From Sympetrum striolatum (lineage: Eukaryota; Arthropoda; Insecta; Odonata; Libellulidae), in contig OX388349.1 in the NCBI GenBank assembly GCA_947579665.1, positions 72,606,841 to 72,670,840 of the forward strand: a DNA stretch of 64,000 nucleotides. The letters run 5' to 3'. Under the pieces are notes generated by a model, which saw only the letters and a program-made list of their open reading frames with translations, was not told where the DNA came from and searched no databases. Shown here in pieces: positions 38,940 to 52,200 of this stretch. Within the stretch, counting starts at the first letter, position 1. Every line of letters starts with the position of its first letter. The position numbers and the translations under genes were made by a program.

Positions 38940-39400
38940 GTCAATTCCGACGGCCGGTTGGTACCTCATTCCCTCTACCTTTAGCAAACATGAGATAGGG
39001 ATGAGGAATGAGAAATTGAAAGAAAAGGCTAAGTAATTTCCACAATAAAATTACTTAGCCTTTTCTTTCAATTTAAGATGTCGTTCCACGAAGTACAGCT
39101 AGGACATATTGATTATATGAGGAATGAGGTTTACTAGGCAAGATGAGGATTGCGGTAGTTTTCCCCTGCTTTCCTCACCAAGTCAAAACACTATAAGCGA
39201 ATCAAATCCACGCAAATTAAGCATAATGATTCTACGAGCAACACTTTTCGTAGCATTCCATAAGGACAGAGCCTCGGCAATGCTATTATTCAGCATCACT
39301 CATAACTCCGTACCTCTCATATCATCACAGCCATGAATAAGACTGTGACAAAAGTAAATGAAAGATGCATTTTCTCTATCCTGAACCAAAAGACAAATGA
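38940..39400 (+). repeat. dispersed repeat, copy B, interrupted by a hairpin insertion
   Basis: Same order of matches as copy A (18840-19215). Copy A runs through the point where this copy has the 39013-39116 insert, so it serves as an approximate empty site. Confidence 0.6.
39013..39116 (+). mobile_element. 104-bp hairpin insertion with Penelope-like tail
   Basis: Flanked by exact direct repeats ATGAGGAATGAG (39001-39012 and 39117-39128). The first 62 bases form a perfect 27-bp inverted repeat (39013-39039 against 39048-39074) with an 8-base loop. The following tail, GTTCCACGAAGTACAGCT near 39082-39100, resembles the Penelope-like 3' end in Sbf intron 11 (GTTCCACAAAGTTACAGCT). The 3' arm also resembles the sequence just upstream of that tail (ACTTAGCCTTTTCTTT against ACTAAGCTTTTTCTTC). 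Confidence 0.75.
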
Positions 39401-42299
39401 AGAATATTCCATTCATCAAGGTATGGTTGCAGGATCATTACTAAGTTAAGCATATACAATTGATTTCTTCCGAAATCGTCAATATTTTCAATACTAGGAC
39501 GTTTAGCAGTTTTAATCACTTCTGGACACATTTAGTTCTTAAAACATGAGCTTAAAAGATGGGAGTAAATCAAAACATTAGCTTAATCACCCCTTAAAAG
39601 TCTGGCTGGCCCATGCCAAAGAAATTGAAGTTGCTCAACTGACCCTTGGAAGTTGAATGATCATATTTAGAAATAATTGAACTCGGAAAGGAAAGAATTC
39701 GTGAATGCAGCCTTTAAAGGATTTATAACTAGATAGATTGCAACTGAGATGGAAGTCTTCCTTGAGATAAGCGCCTAGATTGATATATTACGCAATAATG
39801 AGTGGGTGTACTGGTATTATGACATCGCCGGCATGCGTAAACCAGGCTTGGAGGAATATTCCATTGCACTTAAATGAAATGGACAAGCGTTTACAACCAG
39901 GAGGTTCTGGTACAGCACTGGAAGGACGTGATGTTGATCCGTTAATCGTTATAGGCAGTGCTATAATGACAGTTTACTTTCGATCTTTGGCACAGAACAG
40001 CTACCATTTGGTAGGAGTACTTGCCAACGGACGCCGTATTTCCTGCTTATATCCCGACTAGAAATTTTATACTTTTTGGCTGAATGAAAAATAGCTTGAT
40101 GAAACTTAATTACGCTTTTAAAAGCATAATATTTACACAAACAAATGGAATCATCAAGAAAATTTTTTAATTTAATTTTAAACTTAGGGCCGGACTCTCA
40201 AACTGAGTTTAACCACGGTACGCAGTTTAACAGGATATTTCAGTGCAGTTTAACAAGGTAAGGTTTAAAACAAACTTTGTGGAGCTCCTCTTATATTAGC
40301 AATTTTGATATGAATTAAAATTTATAGCAAAGAAACATATCAAGTATAACGAGTAAAATTTATCACAGTCATTACGAGCCCGTTACAAAGGGAGGTCCTG
40401 CGAATTAAAGCTAAAGTGTAACGTAACACTGCAAAAGTTAGCAATCAGAGAAATTAAAGCGCATCATCGGATTAACTGCATTGATGATCAACGATTACTA
40501 GCACAAATTAAACGTTGTTTTACTGCAATTGATGCTCAGAAGCTAACGCATGAAACGCTCATCGGAACTTCGCGCCTTTTTATGTAATTGATAACACTCT
40601 CCGCTCTAGAACGCGGCAAAACTGATGGACAAGATCCAACAACTGACCGAGAAAGAATAATGAAATTTGACTTCAGGACACCGATGGCACTGTGCTGAAA
40701 GACTGACGCTGAGTCAACCGGTAAACTACACATCCAGCGATATTCGGTTCCCATGGCGTCCGTCCCACAGTCCAGGTGTTGAAACCAAGGGCCCGATCCT
40801 CGAACAAACTGCAGGATAAAGGTGGGGGATTTCGAAGCAGGACGGCTGCCCCCCTGAAAGCTTTTGCTACTCAACGGCGGCTGTACAACCAGCTGGTATA
40901 ATCGAGTTCATCAACCAAGAGAAACAATACGAACGAAAACATTAACGCAGAGTTAGCTAATTACATTTTGTACATCTCTGAATGTATAAAAATATAAATT
41001 CACCGACTGAGAGTAAGAATTTAATAGCAAAACCTGTGCGGCCTAACTTCGAGATATCAGATTTAAATTTAATAACCCACAGAGTTAAGCTCAATCATCA
41101 ACATATAAACGTGATAAATTCTGACACTTACGTAAATCATATTATTTTCTATAAACATATCTACGAATCATCTCGTGCTCTGCACAACATATCACATAAT
41201 TCACTCGAAATTGCACACATTTTCAAAAACAATTATAATATTGAGATCTATATGCGAGATTTGTGACAAAGGTACACTCAATTCCTTCTTCAAATAAAGC
41301 ATAAACATTTTAATCTCTGCGATCGCAGACCTAACTTGTTTACGAACTAATAAACAATAGAACATATAAAAATAATGGCACCACTAAGCGCATAAATAAA
41401 ACTCTTCAAATTAAGATAGTAACACAAAATAATTCATTCCGCACCAATCACAGGAATGTATTCCTCACATTAAGACACAGGTAAACATCGCGCCAAATCT
41501 TTTGAGTTGCCGCCAATCGTAATATCCATTAATATTTGAATCTTATAAGTACATTCTCTATAATCGCAATATACAATCAACAAACAATTCGAAACACGCG
41601 CCTACAGCGCAGCAAAACAATCATTTATAAACATAAACAATATTACGAAGCGATTCGAAGCACTGCATTCCTTTGAGTCGTCCGTTATTTTCAATATATT
41701 CTCACAAATAACGACTTTAATATCACAAACAGAATGATCAACGTGAAACACAATATCACAATAAACATTTTTTAACTATTCACTTCATAAACTGTTGTTT
41801 AGAGCAGCTGCGATGAGCGTTAATTCAATCCACCGTCGCCGGAAGTTCGTAATGGCAAACTTGACAAGTATGTAAAGTATTATAGGATCGCGATCACATT
41901 GCTAACATTTCAACGCCTCATACAGCAAGAAAACCGATGTAATTTAATTTGAAACTACAAACAATCGAATTGCACTTACCTTACGAAAAGTTGTGCGCCT
42001 TCACGGCGAAGTTTGGTGAAAATTAGGACGGTATTTGGTCCGTAAATATGAAGAGTAAGTCTGATTTTGGTATGCCAAGAATGGCACAAAGAATCCAGAC
42101 AACGCACTGAACGAGTGCGCAGCCGACTCGCGCAGGTGGTGACACAAGCCTGTAGCAGGAGAAATTGGATTCTGATCACTCGTCCGCTTTGCCTGCACGT
42201 CACGCACGGCTTTGCTTACGTTTTCATGACCATCTTCAACAACTGTTTTCGTTTTTATTTTTTCATGAAATGTATAAACCTTCGATAATTCTTGTACGA
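39401..42299. other. gene-free stretch left of Sbf
   Basis: No gene recognised. Contains a possible DNA-transposon end at 40189 and a mildly CpG-rich patch at 41,980-42,200. The 112-codon minus-strand ORF at 40536-40874 has no family resemblance. Confidence 0.5.
40189..40265 (+). repeat. possible PIF/Harbinger-like terminus with AGTTTAAC repeats
   Basis: GGGCCGGACTCTCAAACTG is preceded by TTA and followed by three AGTTTAAC motifs (40206, 40224, 40247). A GGGCC start next to TTA is typical of PIF/Harbinger-type elements. I could not find the matching right end. Confidence 0.3.
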
Positions 42300-43229
42300 A
42301 ATAAAGAGCAATAACTCTTGAGAAATATATATTTTAAATTCCAATGAACTTCATATGAGTTTCTGGATTCCAATGCTATAGAATGATTAAAATGTTTTGA
42401 AAAGTGAAGAGATACTTTGCAAGGACATTCTCTTACTATTTCACTGTAAGCATCATAGAACTATGATCTTAACATGTTCTAGTTTCGAAAGAAACAATCA
42501 TTAAGATTGAATTTCGGATATTTTAAATTGAAAAATATTTCTTTTAGGAGTCAGCGGACATTATTTGCCTTAAAACATCTTCCTTGGAATAAGAACATTG
42601 GATGTGTACAATTAGTTCATTTATAGGAAAGTAGTCAAAAGCTGTTAATATGAATATATAAATTGTCGATACCTAATTTACCCTAAAATAGTACGAAAAG
42701 CTACTACTATAATTACAGTTTACATTTAAAGAAGTGATAAAATCATCAAATATCTAAGAAATACCTAAAGTGACCGTTGGAGGCAGGTCTACCGGTAAGC
42801 AAACGGTTTTCTCACATTAGTGACCTCTCACGGGGAAATATGTAACGACTTGTTCGAGAAGCCGGGTCAGCCGCGTCTGGTATTCAAAACAAATAAAAGA
42901 CATATGACAAACGAAATAACAAAAACAAGAAACGCGTTATTGTAAGAAAACATTTTTGGCCACGTTCCACTTGATATCAGTCTTATTGTTGGCGTTGCGT
43001 CAGTCCGGTTCATGTTAGTTGAACTTCTCTCAATGTGCAGAATATTGAAGAAGACTCTATGTTCTGAAGTATTTCTTACATTTTGATGCTTTGAATGATT
43101 CATTTGTTCCTTACATACTAGAATGATGGGTGTGGTTTCTGCGCGAATGGCTGCGCAAACAGTAAATATGGCTTCCATCTGCAGATAATAGGGAAATAAT
43201 TTCTATTTTTCGTGAAGATCGTGATTACA
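42300..43229 (+). promoter_or_regulatory. upstream flank and probable 5' UTR of Sbf
   Basis: Some 5' UTR must lie here because the coding start is at 43230 with an in-frame stop 33 bases before it. I see no convincing TATA box or initiator, and a non-coding first exon further left cannot be excluded. A somewhat CpG-rich patch lies at 41,980-42,200. Confidence 0.3.
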
Positions 43230-43284
43230 ATGTCACGATTAGCCGATTACTTCGTTGTAGTTGGCTACGATCATGAAAAAGAAA
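43230..43284 (+). CDS. Sbf: Sbf coding exon 1
   Basis: Starts at the ATG of MSRLADYF, the conserved N-terminus of the uDENN domain (MARLADYF in vertebrates). It ends in phase 1 before the donor GTAAGT at 43285. An in-frame TAA at 43197-43199 fixes this as the first possible methionine in the frame. Confidence 0.9.
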
Positions 43285-46200
43285 GTAAGTATTCCTTCCT
43301 ATTATTCATTTAACTGGTAACACTGTAATGGTGGAATTACATTAACCTCTCCGATACGGTGATTAAACAGAACGAAAATATTTATTACAACTTTTTAAAT
43401 TGCTACATATAAATTTTGAAGAGAACTTAGTGATTTTGTTCTTAAAACTCTTCAGGAAAGTAAAAACAGTTGGGGATTTTTCATTGCAAGTGATAAGATG
43501 TTATCTGTCAAATTTCGCTTATTTTGTTTTGGTATGTGTTATTTACATTGTAAAAGTCAACGCATACTGGCTGAATTGCTTTTACGAGAGGTATTACTTT
43601 ATTGAAAAAATACTTTAAACTTTGTCCATTATAAGTTTGTTAGCTGTTGAAAGTTGTTACATAAGTTGTTGTTTTAATCTTGCCCTTTTTATATCTTGAA
43701 GAAGTTTTGCTTGCCAAGATGTAACAATATTTAAATTTATTCTGAAACGATTTGTTTGTTTGCCCAATGATTGTGATTTGTTGTAGTAATTTGCATGAAT
43801 TCAAGTTAACAATTATTAATGTTTTGTAGGGAGTGGGATGAGTAGCGGGATGATCCTGCAAAGGTTTCCCGAAAAGGATTGGAGTGATACGCCCTTTATG
43901 GATGGAATAGAATGGGTAAGTTTTTGACTTAACTATATGGAGTAGCTTTTAAGTACCTTCAGTTGTGAGGGTATCAGGTATAATGAACTTAGACAAAGCT
44001 ATTTAATTTGGTTTCTATCGTGATTCGTGTGGCGACCAAGTTATGCATTTGCTTACAAAATTATTAATCTTTGTATCTATCATTTGTGTTATTATCTCCT
44101 GCAGTTTTGCCAACCACAAGGATGGGCATTGTCAACTGAGCGTCAGGAACCAAAGTTTTTCGTATCTGTTTTAACCGATATCGATGCCAATCGCCATTAC
44201 TGTGCATGTCTCTGCTTCAATGAAACCGTTTCAATCACTCCTAGTAAACCTGTCGACGAGGTAAGTAAATCAAAGTCACTTTACTAAAAAAACTACAGTA
44301 GTTTAGTAACTACAGTAATTTCTCATGTAATTTAATATTGACTCTTATGATAGATATTTAGTGTACCTCGGACACCAAAACTGTGGTGTCTAACTGATAT
44401 CAAGCAATACTCCTCACAAAGTTAGGTGTAAGTCGTTCATCACCAGTCATTAAAACTGCGACAGCAGTTGCTGTAAAAGAAACCATTTCCTGTCATCTTA
44501 GCATTCAACGTACATTCTGTGAGAGTTGATTACAAATAGCGCTACTCTATAATAATGGGATAGTTATATTCTTGGTTATTATACCAAGCCTGCTTAACTT
44601 TTATTTTATCTCTTATAGATTAGATTTTTGAGATTAGACTATTATTTATCCTTAAGGATCTAATGTTAAACGTAAATTAAAATTTACAAGAGCAAGGGTG
44701 AGGTTTTTTCATTGGATAACAAATTTCACAGCAGTTTGCACAGAGTCATGATGATCAGTATATAAACCATGATCTTCAATAGCATTTTCAGCTACTTAAT
44801 GTTGTATTCATGGTCAGTGGTTATTTATCAACAAGCTCATTAGTTTATATTCTTCTCATAAATGGTAGTTTTTGATATCATTTTATTTTCAATCTCTTCA
44901 TTATTTTTAAAGCATCATCAACTTTAAATATCTATATAAATAATATATACAGAACTTGAAGCCGCTATTAATTATTTATTAGGCAGGGATATTTCTAGGC
45001 CTAAATTCATTATGTTTGCCCATTCAAAAACAATTTGTGCCACAGTCTTCTATTTCTGTAGTTCTTCCATTGTCTGTGGAAGTTGGTTTCAGTCATTGGA
45101 GAAGATAGTAGTAATCCTTATCTTTGTTCCATTGGACTAAATTTGTCCTTGGCATAAATTTATGATTTCAGTATCTATGTCCTTGCTTTTTGTCAGCGAA
45201 ACTTTCAGCGGTGAAACAATTTTGCTAGAAAATAAAATTATAATTTTGCCTCTTTGAAGGTTACTTTCGTTGTTATTTTGGGATTTATATGTTCATTCTG
45301 CATTTAAAAGCAGTTTTTATCATTTTATTGTGCAACTTTTAGGAAGAAAAATATGCTAGTATTCCCATGATTTATTATGATGATTAAAGGAAGATTACCC
45401 AATAAAAACCTAACTTGTTGATAATAATCTTTTAACTTAATAATTTTTTGCTGCAATTATGGTTATGTTTGCAAGTGCTACTATTTACGTTTCAAAGTCA
45501 CCATTGGGCTCTTGCTTCTATTTTCTTCTCTCATTTTAGCATTTAAGTAGTTATTAAGGCTTCTTCCCGTGAAATTTCAGCATATTGCATCTCCAGCAGC
45601 TTTCATATTTTCTATTCTCTGGGAATCCTTACAAGTTTGTTGGAGCTTAACTCGTTTATCATCCTCTTGTTTTCTTCATATAGCTTTTCCCGAGTACTTG
45701 GTATCGACATAAATATTTATGCTCAATTTGGCCTTTATATCCTGTTATGTTTCTCAAAGGTTAATGTTCTTGTATAAAGAAATATTACAAAACCCATTTC
45801 CCAGTCAATAGCATTTCACATTATTTGACTGCTCAAAAAATACATTACAGAATAAGAATTTTGAGATCCTGAGATTATATTGATCAAAACTATTTGCCTG
45901 GAAAAAAGTTTTTAGTGGTTTTAGCTAATAAATAGGAAAATGCTCAAATCTAATCAGCAAATTTTTCATTTATATTATTATTTATATATTAGTTCTTACT
46001 TTTTGTATCAGTGAAAGGTTTGCTTGCTTATATTTTTAAAAATTATATTCTGAACAGATTAGTTCTATGTTTATGTTCAAGTGTTGAAATGTATAGCTTT
46101 AAAAGCTCTCATTTCTCAATATTTTTGCTATTAATTTGGTGGAGTTACCCTCATGTACTTGGAAGGCCTCTCAGAATGAGATAATTTGTTTTGTCATCAT

Positions 46201-49200
46201 CATTCGCAGCTAAGCAATGCATTGAAAACTGCAGCTTTATAAGATAGTCTTTCTAAGCAAAATCTTGGTCAGGTTTAGTTACAAACCCCTGACTTGAATG
46301 GTAAAAGTTTGGGTTAACTTGAATGTGGGGAAGCTTGACATTTGCAAGGTCATTGTAATAATTGAAGTGGAAACACTTATTGAAATTTCCCTGTCTGTGA
46401 AAGTATATGGAGTGTTTTCATCTAAATATTTTTAATTAAATAAACATTTATATTTAGTTCTAAGTTTGAAGCCTGTAAAAGCTGAATGCTCTCAATCAAT
46501 CATTTTATTTTTCAGGAGGAAGATAATGTTGATCCTGAAAATTCTCATCCTAGTCTTACCGGGAGTCTAACTCGCACAATTCCAGCAATAACACATCATA
46601 GCATAATGTACGCTCCTAAATGTCTTGTATTGGTATCTCGATTAGATTACATTGAAACTTTCAGGGTAAGTCTATTTGAGTCAATGATAACATATCACCA
46701 ATAAGCTTATTTCTGCTTTGACACTAATGTTTTCCTCTTCGTTTGATTTCAGAACTGCCTGGGAATAATGTACACTGTATATGTTGAAAGCATGCCCATC
46801 CCATTGGAGACGTTGGTGGGGAACGTTTTAGGTTGTATCCAAGTTCCTCCTCCAGGAGGTCCTCAAGTACGCTTTAGCATTGGAGCTGGAGATCGGCAAG
46901 CGCTCCAGCCCCCTCTTAGTCCTTCACTGCCTGTGACCAACTCTAGCGTTAGCCTCTTGTTTCAGCAACTGGGTGAGTTAGACTTAAAGGATTGTATTCT
47001 TGGGTAGATCCAAATGAAAGTGGTATTTATATTATGCCCAAAGTATTAACATGCTGAAAAGTTGATTCTACTCCTCTTATTTCTTGCATAAAGTGCCAGG
47101 AGATCTATTACGCTTCTCTGAATTTTATCAATTAGATTCTTGCTGTTCATTAATGTTTTACAGTTGTATAAGCATATGTAATTCAGAGTTTGAGAAATGG
47201 TGTTCTTTATTTATTTTTACACGCTCCAAATAATTTTTTCCAAATTACTGCAAAATCAACAAATACTTTGACACTTTAAATATTATTCCTGAGAGAATGG
47301 CTGTCATTTAAAGATTAAAATTCAGATTTTAAAGCAATTAATTTCTTTAGAAAGGGGCAACTGTTTTGTTGCATCAATTGTAGGATTTCCTGTATTAATT
47401 TTTTAAATATTTGCATAATAGACCAAAATGTGTGTAGCTGTTACCATTTATACTACTGATAATATCTAAGAGATTTAAGCAATCTCATTCCTCTGTAAGA
47501 AGCAAGTTGATTTAAGGCATTGAAGAAAACAAACTCATGAGAGATGATCATCATTTTTTTCTGCTGTTTTGAATGAAAAGCCAGATTCTGCAAAGTATTT
47601 AAATGCAAATACTAGCTAATTTTCTGGTAATTGCATAAATGGGCAGAGTAAAGTAAGAGATTTCATACATTTACTCTAATGTGTAAAAAAATAATGTTAA
47701 ACAAGAATTAAAAGTTATCGAGGCAATTTATTTTCTTGGGCTAATATCATAAATATAACGAAATGGGTTGCTTATATAATATACTATTGTAATTCAGTGG
47801 CCTATTAGATAAAGTTTTCCTTTATAGATAAGATAACAGACAAATGCAGTAATGCCCTTTGTATTAGATATTTTAAATTAATGAATTGTAATGTTTATCT
47901 TATCAGGATATCTAAACATTCCTTTTTTCCTTTATCAGGTGATGTAACGTAGATATGTATTGCATTATCTGTGACATGTTGAAGAGTTGAATGACTATAG
48001 TTTTCTAGTTTGCCATGAATGATAAAACTAAGTTGTGCCAACAGATTCATATAACAATGTTTCTACAGCATTAAAATTTAAAAAATAAATTTTTATTCAT
48101 TTAAAAAATTTTACATCTGTAAATTTTATAAAACAGCACCAGATACCTTATATGATATGATTGAGTACTATCCATCCATTTATAAAATCCATCATTCCTA
48201 ACTAGAAAGGAACTAATGTACTTAGTATTTTTTCTCAGATATGAAAAAACATTTGGCATTATTTAATTTTTATTTTAGATATTTTCACATTTGATGCCCA
48301 AAATTGGCCCTAGGATTGTATTAATATGTAAGCCCTTATGATTATGCATAATCCAGGTCTTTGTGGAATTAAAACTAAATGTTTCCTTTCATATACTTAC
48401 AGAGCAAAGTTGTCTGTGTATTCCCTAAGTCTGGAATTTGTTAACTTTAAGATGGCATTTTTCTCTATTAAAGAGATGAATTATAAAAAAGTCTTAGCCA
48501 AATGCTTCTTCTTGAGTTGACCCCTTCTTTGAGGGCAATAAGTTATTGTTGCTCTGTTTCTATCTATTATATAATTTCTTTTAATTGTTGATGTTAGTGT
48601 TGCTCATAGCAGCTTTCGAGTATTTTGTCTTAAAAATTACTTTAATTCTCTTTTATTTTAGTAAATTTAAAATTTATTGTACTCCTCACTAGCCTCAAGT
48701 GGATTGAAAGCTTGTTACTGATTTAATTGTATGCAACCATTATTCAATCAAAGTAACATTTTCATTGTTTTTAATTATCATTATTTGTCTTACTGATGAC
48801 AGGTTGTTTGAGTTCTAAAATGTGTGTTTGATTTTCTGTCTCTGATTCAAGTCGTTCTCCATAGTTTTAGATTTTTTTTAATAGATTATCCTCTTATTTA
48901 CTCATTTTTGAATTGATTTTATTATTTTTAATTTCCTTAAATTCCTATTTATCATATTGTGTATCTTATTTAAATATGTGTTATATCATGTAATGTATGT
49001 TGATCTCTTCCGATTGAAGGTATCCGAAATGTGCTGTGTTTGTTCTGTGCCATCATGACTGAACACAAGATCCTGTTCCACTCCAAGAGTTACTCGCGTC
49101 TGACGGAGGGCTCTCATGCGCTTACGGCACTCATGTACCCCTTTCGTTACTCGCATGTGTATATACCACTGCTTCCAGCTGCTTTGGTAGAGGTTCTTTC

Positions 49201-52200
49201 AACACCTACTCCATTCATCATGGGAGTCCATTCATCTCTACGAACTGAGATATGTGATCTGGTGAGTCAAATCAGTGAATATACCTCCTAAATATCAGTG
49301 ATTGTTCCCTCGTGGACTACTGTTTACTGTGAGATATTTGGAGATAATAGTATGCATTTAGAATGGAAAAACTAAGTGTCTTTAGTCCTCAGATTATGTA
49401 AATTTCAGTTATATGTTCTACTAGGTTATTTGACCCTTCAGAACGTATTTCAATGGGTTTGACTCCTGGAAAGTTTTTTTTCTAAATGCATGGGGCTTGA
49501 CTGTTTTAGCTGGCTATTATTCTTCTTAATTATTATTAGGAAAATTCTGCAAATTAAGTCTTGCCTTTATAGAAATTTCATATCAGAGCATTAAGTTGTT
49601 GGAAAAATATTTTGTTCTAGCCTCTGAAAGAAGTGATTCTTAAAATTACTTTTGGTGGAAAAAATTATGCTTTTCATATGCATAATATTGTAATATTTAT
49701 AGTGCCTTCCTTCCGTCTCTTATCAAGAAAAGTTAGTGTCCTTCATATGACTAGTATTTTAGAAGGGTGTCTATGTGATTCATGATATTCCCTTAATTCT
49801 TCTTTGCAGATGGATGTCATTATTGCTGACCTGGATGGTGGATCAATAACAGTGCCTGAAGGAGTGTCTTTGCCACTGCTACCTCAACCATTGCTTTCAC
49901 AAGCCCAAGATTCCCTCACCCTTGTGTTGCAGCCAGAGTTGGCATGGGCTGACCATGCCTTCCCCCCTTCTGCTGCGTCATCCAGTCTATCAAATGCATC
50001 TCATTCAAGCAATGGCCCTCCCAATCAACTGCAATACCAAACTATCCCCAAAAGTCCTGCATTTCTGGATAAAGAAATTCGTGCAGTCTTCATGAGGATA
50101 TTTGCCCAACTTCTTCAGGGTTATCGGAGCTGTCTCACAATCATTAGGATACATCCCAGACCTGTGATAACTTTTCATAAGGTGAGTTATATTTAAAATA
50201 CCATAGTGTAAAATTTTTGGAGTGGTAATCAATTAGGGATCCCTACTTAACTTGAAATTGGGGTTTCACTTTTAACCTTATTGTAATGGATAAATGGAGG
50301 AAGATCAGGGAAATTGATACTAAAATAAGTAGATTCAAGAATTAAATATTTTCATGAATAATACACAAAAGCAATTGATCGGAGAAGTAGAGTCTTGGTG
50401 CTTGCACCCCGTGCTATAAGTCAAAAGGGCATGGTCCTTATACAGACATGCATTAATGTTCTACTTACCAGCCTCAACTATTAACCTAACATCCGTCGAT
50501 GAAATATAACCCCCTGATTTTGTTTGGGGCTTAATAGATATACCGGATATTAAATCAAGCTAAATCCCTGATTGCAGTATTTGGAAGTAATGAGAAGTGC
50601 ATCAACGACTTTTCTTTAATCTCTAATGACCTTGGGTCCTTTCGACAAATTTAAATTCCTAGGACTAAATATTGACACTTGTATTAACTGGTGCAGCCGT
50701 ATTAAATACTTATGCTGTATATGTAATTCAATATTATGCATATGAAAAGATTATTTGTTAATTATTTTACTTAAAGTGTATTCCGGTTATTTTACTATGT
50801 CTCTCATGGAATTGTATTATTTTTGTTCTTTATTAAATTTAAATTATGTTTTTTGAATTAAAAATAAAGTAGTTCAGATAGTCTAAATTTTTCTTTCTAG
50901 GCAAACTTTCAAGCCAATGTTTCATAAAATAAAATATATTGAAATACTTTTCAATATTTTATTATTTGTTAAGAAGAAAATAAATAATTTCATTTTAAAT
51001 GGATCACTGTAGCACCATTATTTCAAAAGGAAATGCCTAAATCTATCAAATCACATCTTCTCTGTAATTCTACATCAGAGTTTTCGAAACTGGAGTACCA
51101 GCGTCCCTCTTGAGGGCTTATGAATCTTGCCTAGGGGTATGTTGAAAAGTAGTTCAATGTTTATACTTATAAAGTATTCCTGAATAAGTGCTTTCAGGTA
51201 TACATATTTCTGATCTATTTAGTGTTGGTACTCTTTAGTAACATTCACCATGCTGGTATTGGAACAAAGTGTAAGAGTTTATTTATTATTATGGAAAATA
51301 GGGCTATGGGGTTGCTAACTTAATAAACAGAGGTTCCTGGGAACCCCCTGCTCTACATCTATCAAGATATTTTGATAAAGTACACTCCAAAAAGTCTAGG
51401 CATCTTTATTTGTATAAATTGCCAACAAATTGACTGAAATTTAATAATGTTGTTCTCAATTACTTCTTAAATAGATGTTTTTATTCTATTCAGGAATATT
51501 AGTGTGTTTGATATTAGTGTCTTTGGATGAATATTTTATTGTATACAATACACATCAATACACAGTTTGTTTCAGTTAACTTATGTTCTTACCCATTGGT
51601 GGCCTAAGTTAACCTTAGATCTCCTTTATTCTCAGTTTAAGTGTATGTTATTATATGATATAACCAATCTATTTATAATTATTTATAATTCAAATTTATA
51701 TAGTTTTATACTATAGAAAGTTTGGAAAATGATTCATGAAATATTTTTTCTTCACTGAGGTAAGCTCAAATTCACTAGTTGAAAACCTGACTTTTATCTT
51801 TGCAGGCAGCATTTCTGGGTGAGAGAGGGCTGACAGACTGTGACTTCACCCAAAGAGTACTGGACTGCATGTTTTTCACTAGCTTTGTTCAAGAAAGAGG
51901 ACCACCATGGCGACCATGTGATGTGTGGGATGAACTGCACTCAAATTTGTTGGAGCTCCTTAGGTTAGAAAGTCAGGATCAGAAATCCCTGCTTGCTCAC
52001 ATTCAGGTAAATTCTCCAACCTTCTGAATATTATATTCAAGTATTCTTTTTGTGGGTTATGTTTCACATCATGACACCTGTGAATGTAAATCTCATTGAA
52101 TCTTCTAATTGCTTATGGAAATATGGTCTTTCATGAATTGCCAATGAGAAATTACTAAATAATTTACATCACATTCTTTTTTATTTCTACACAGTACATT

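Noticed and set aside
40536..40874. 112-codon minus-strand ORF
   Set aside because: No recognisable motif and no supporting context.
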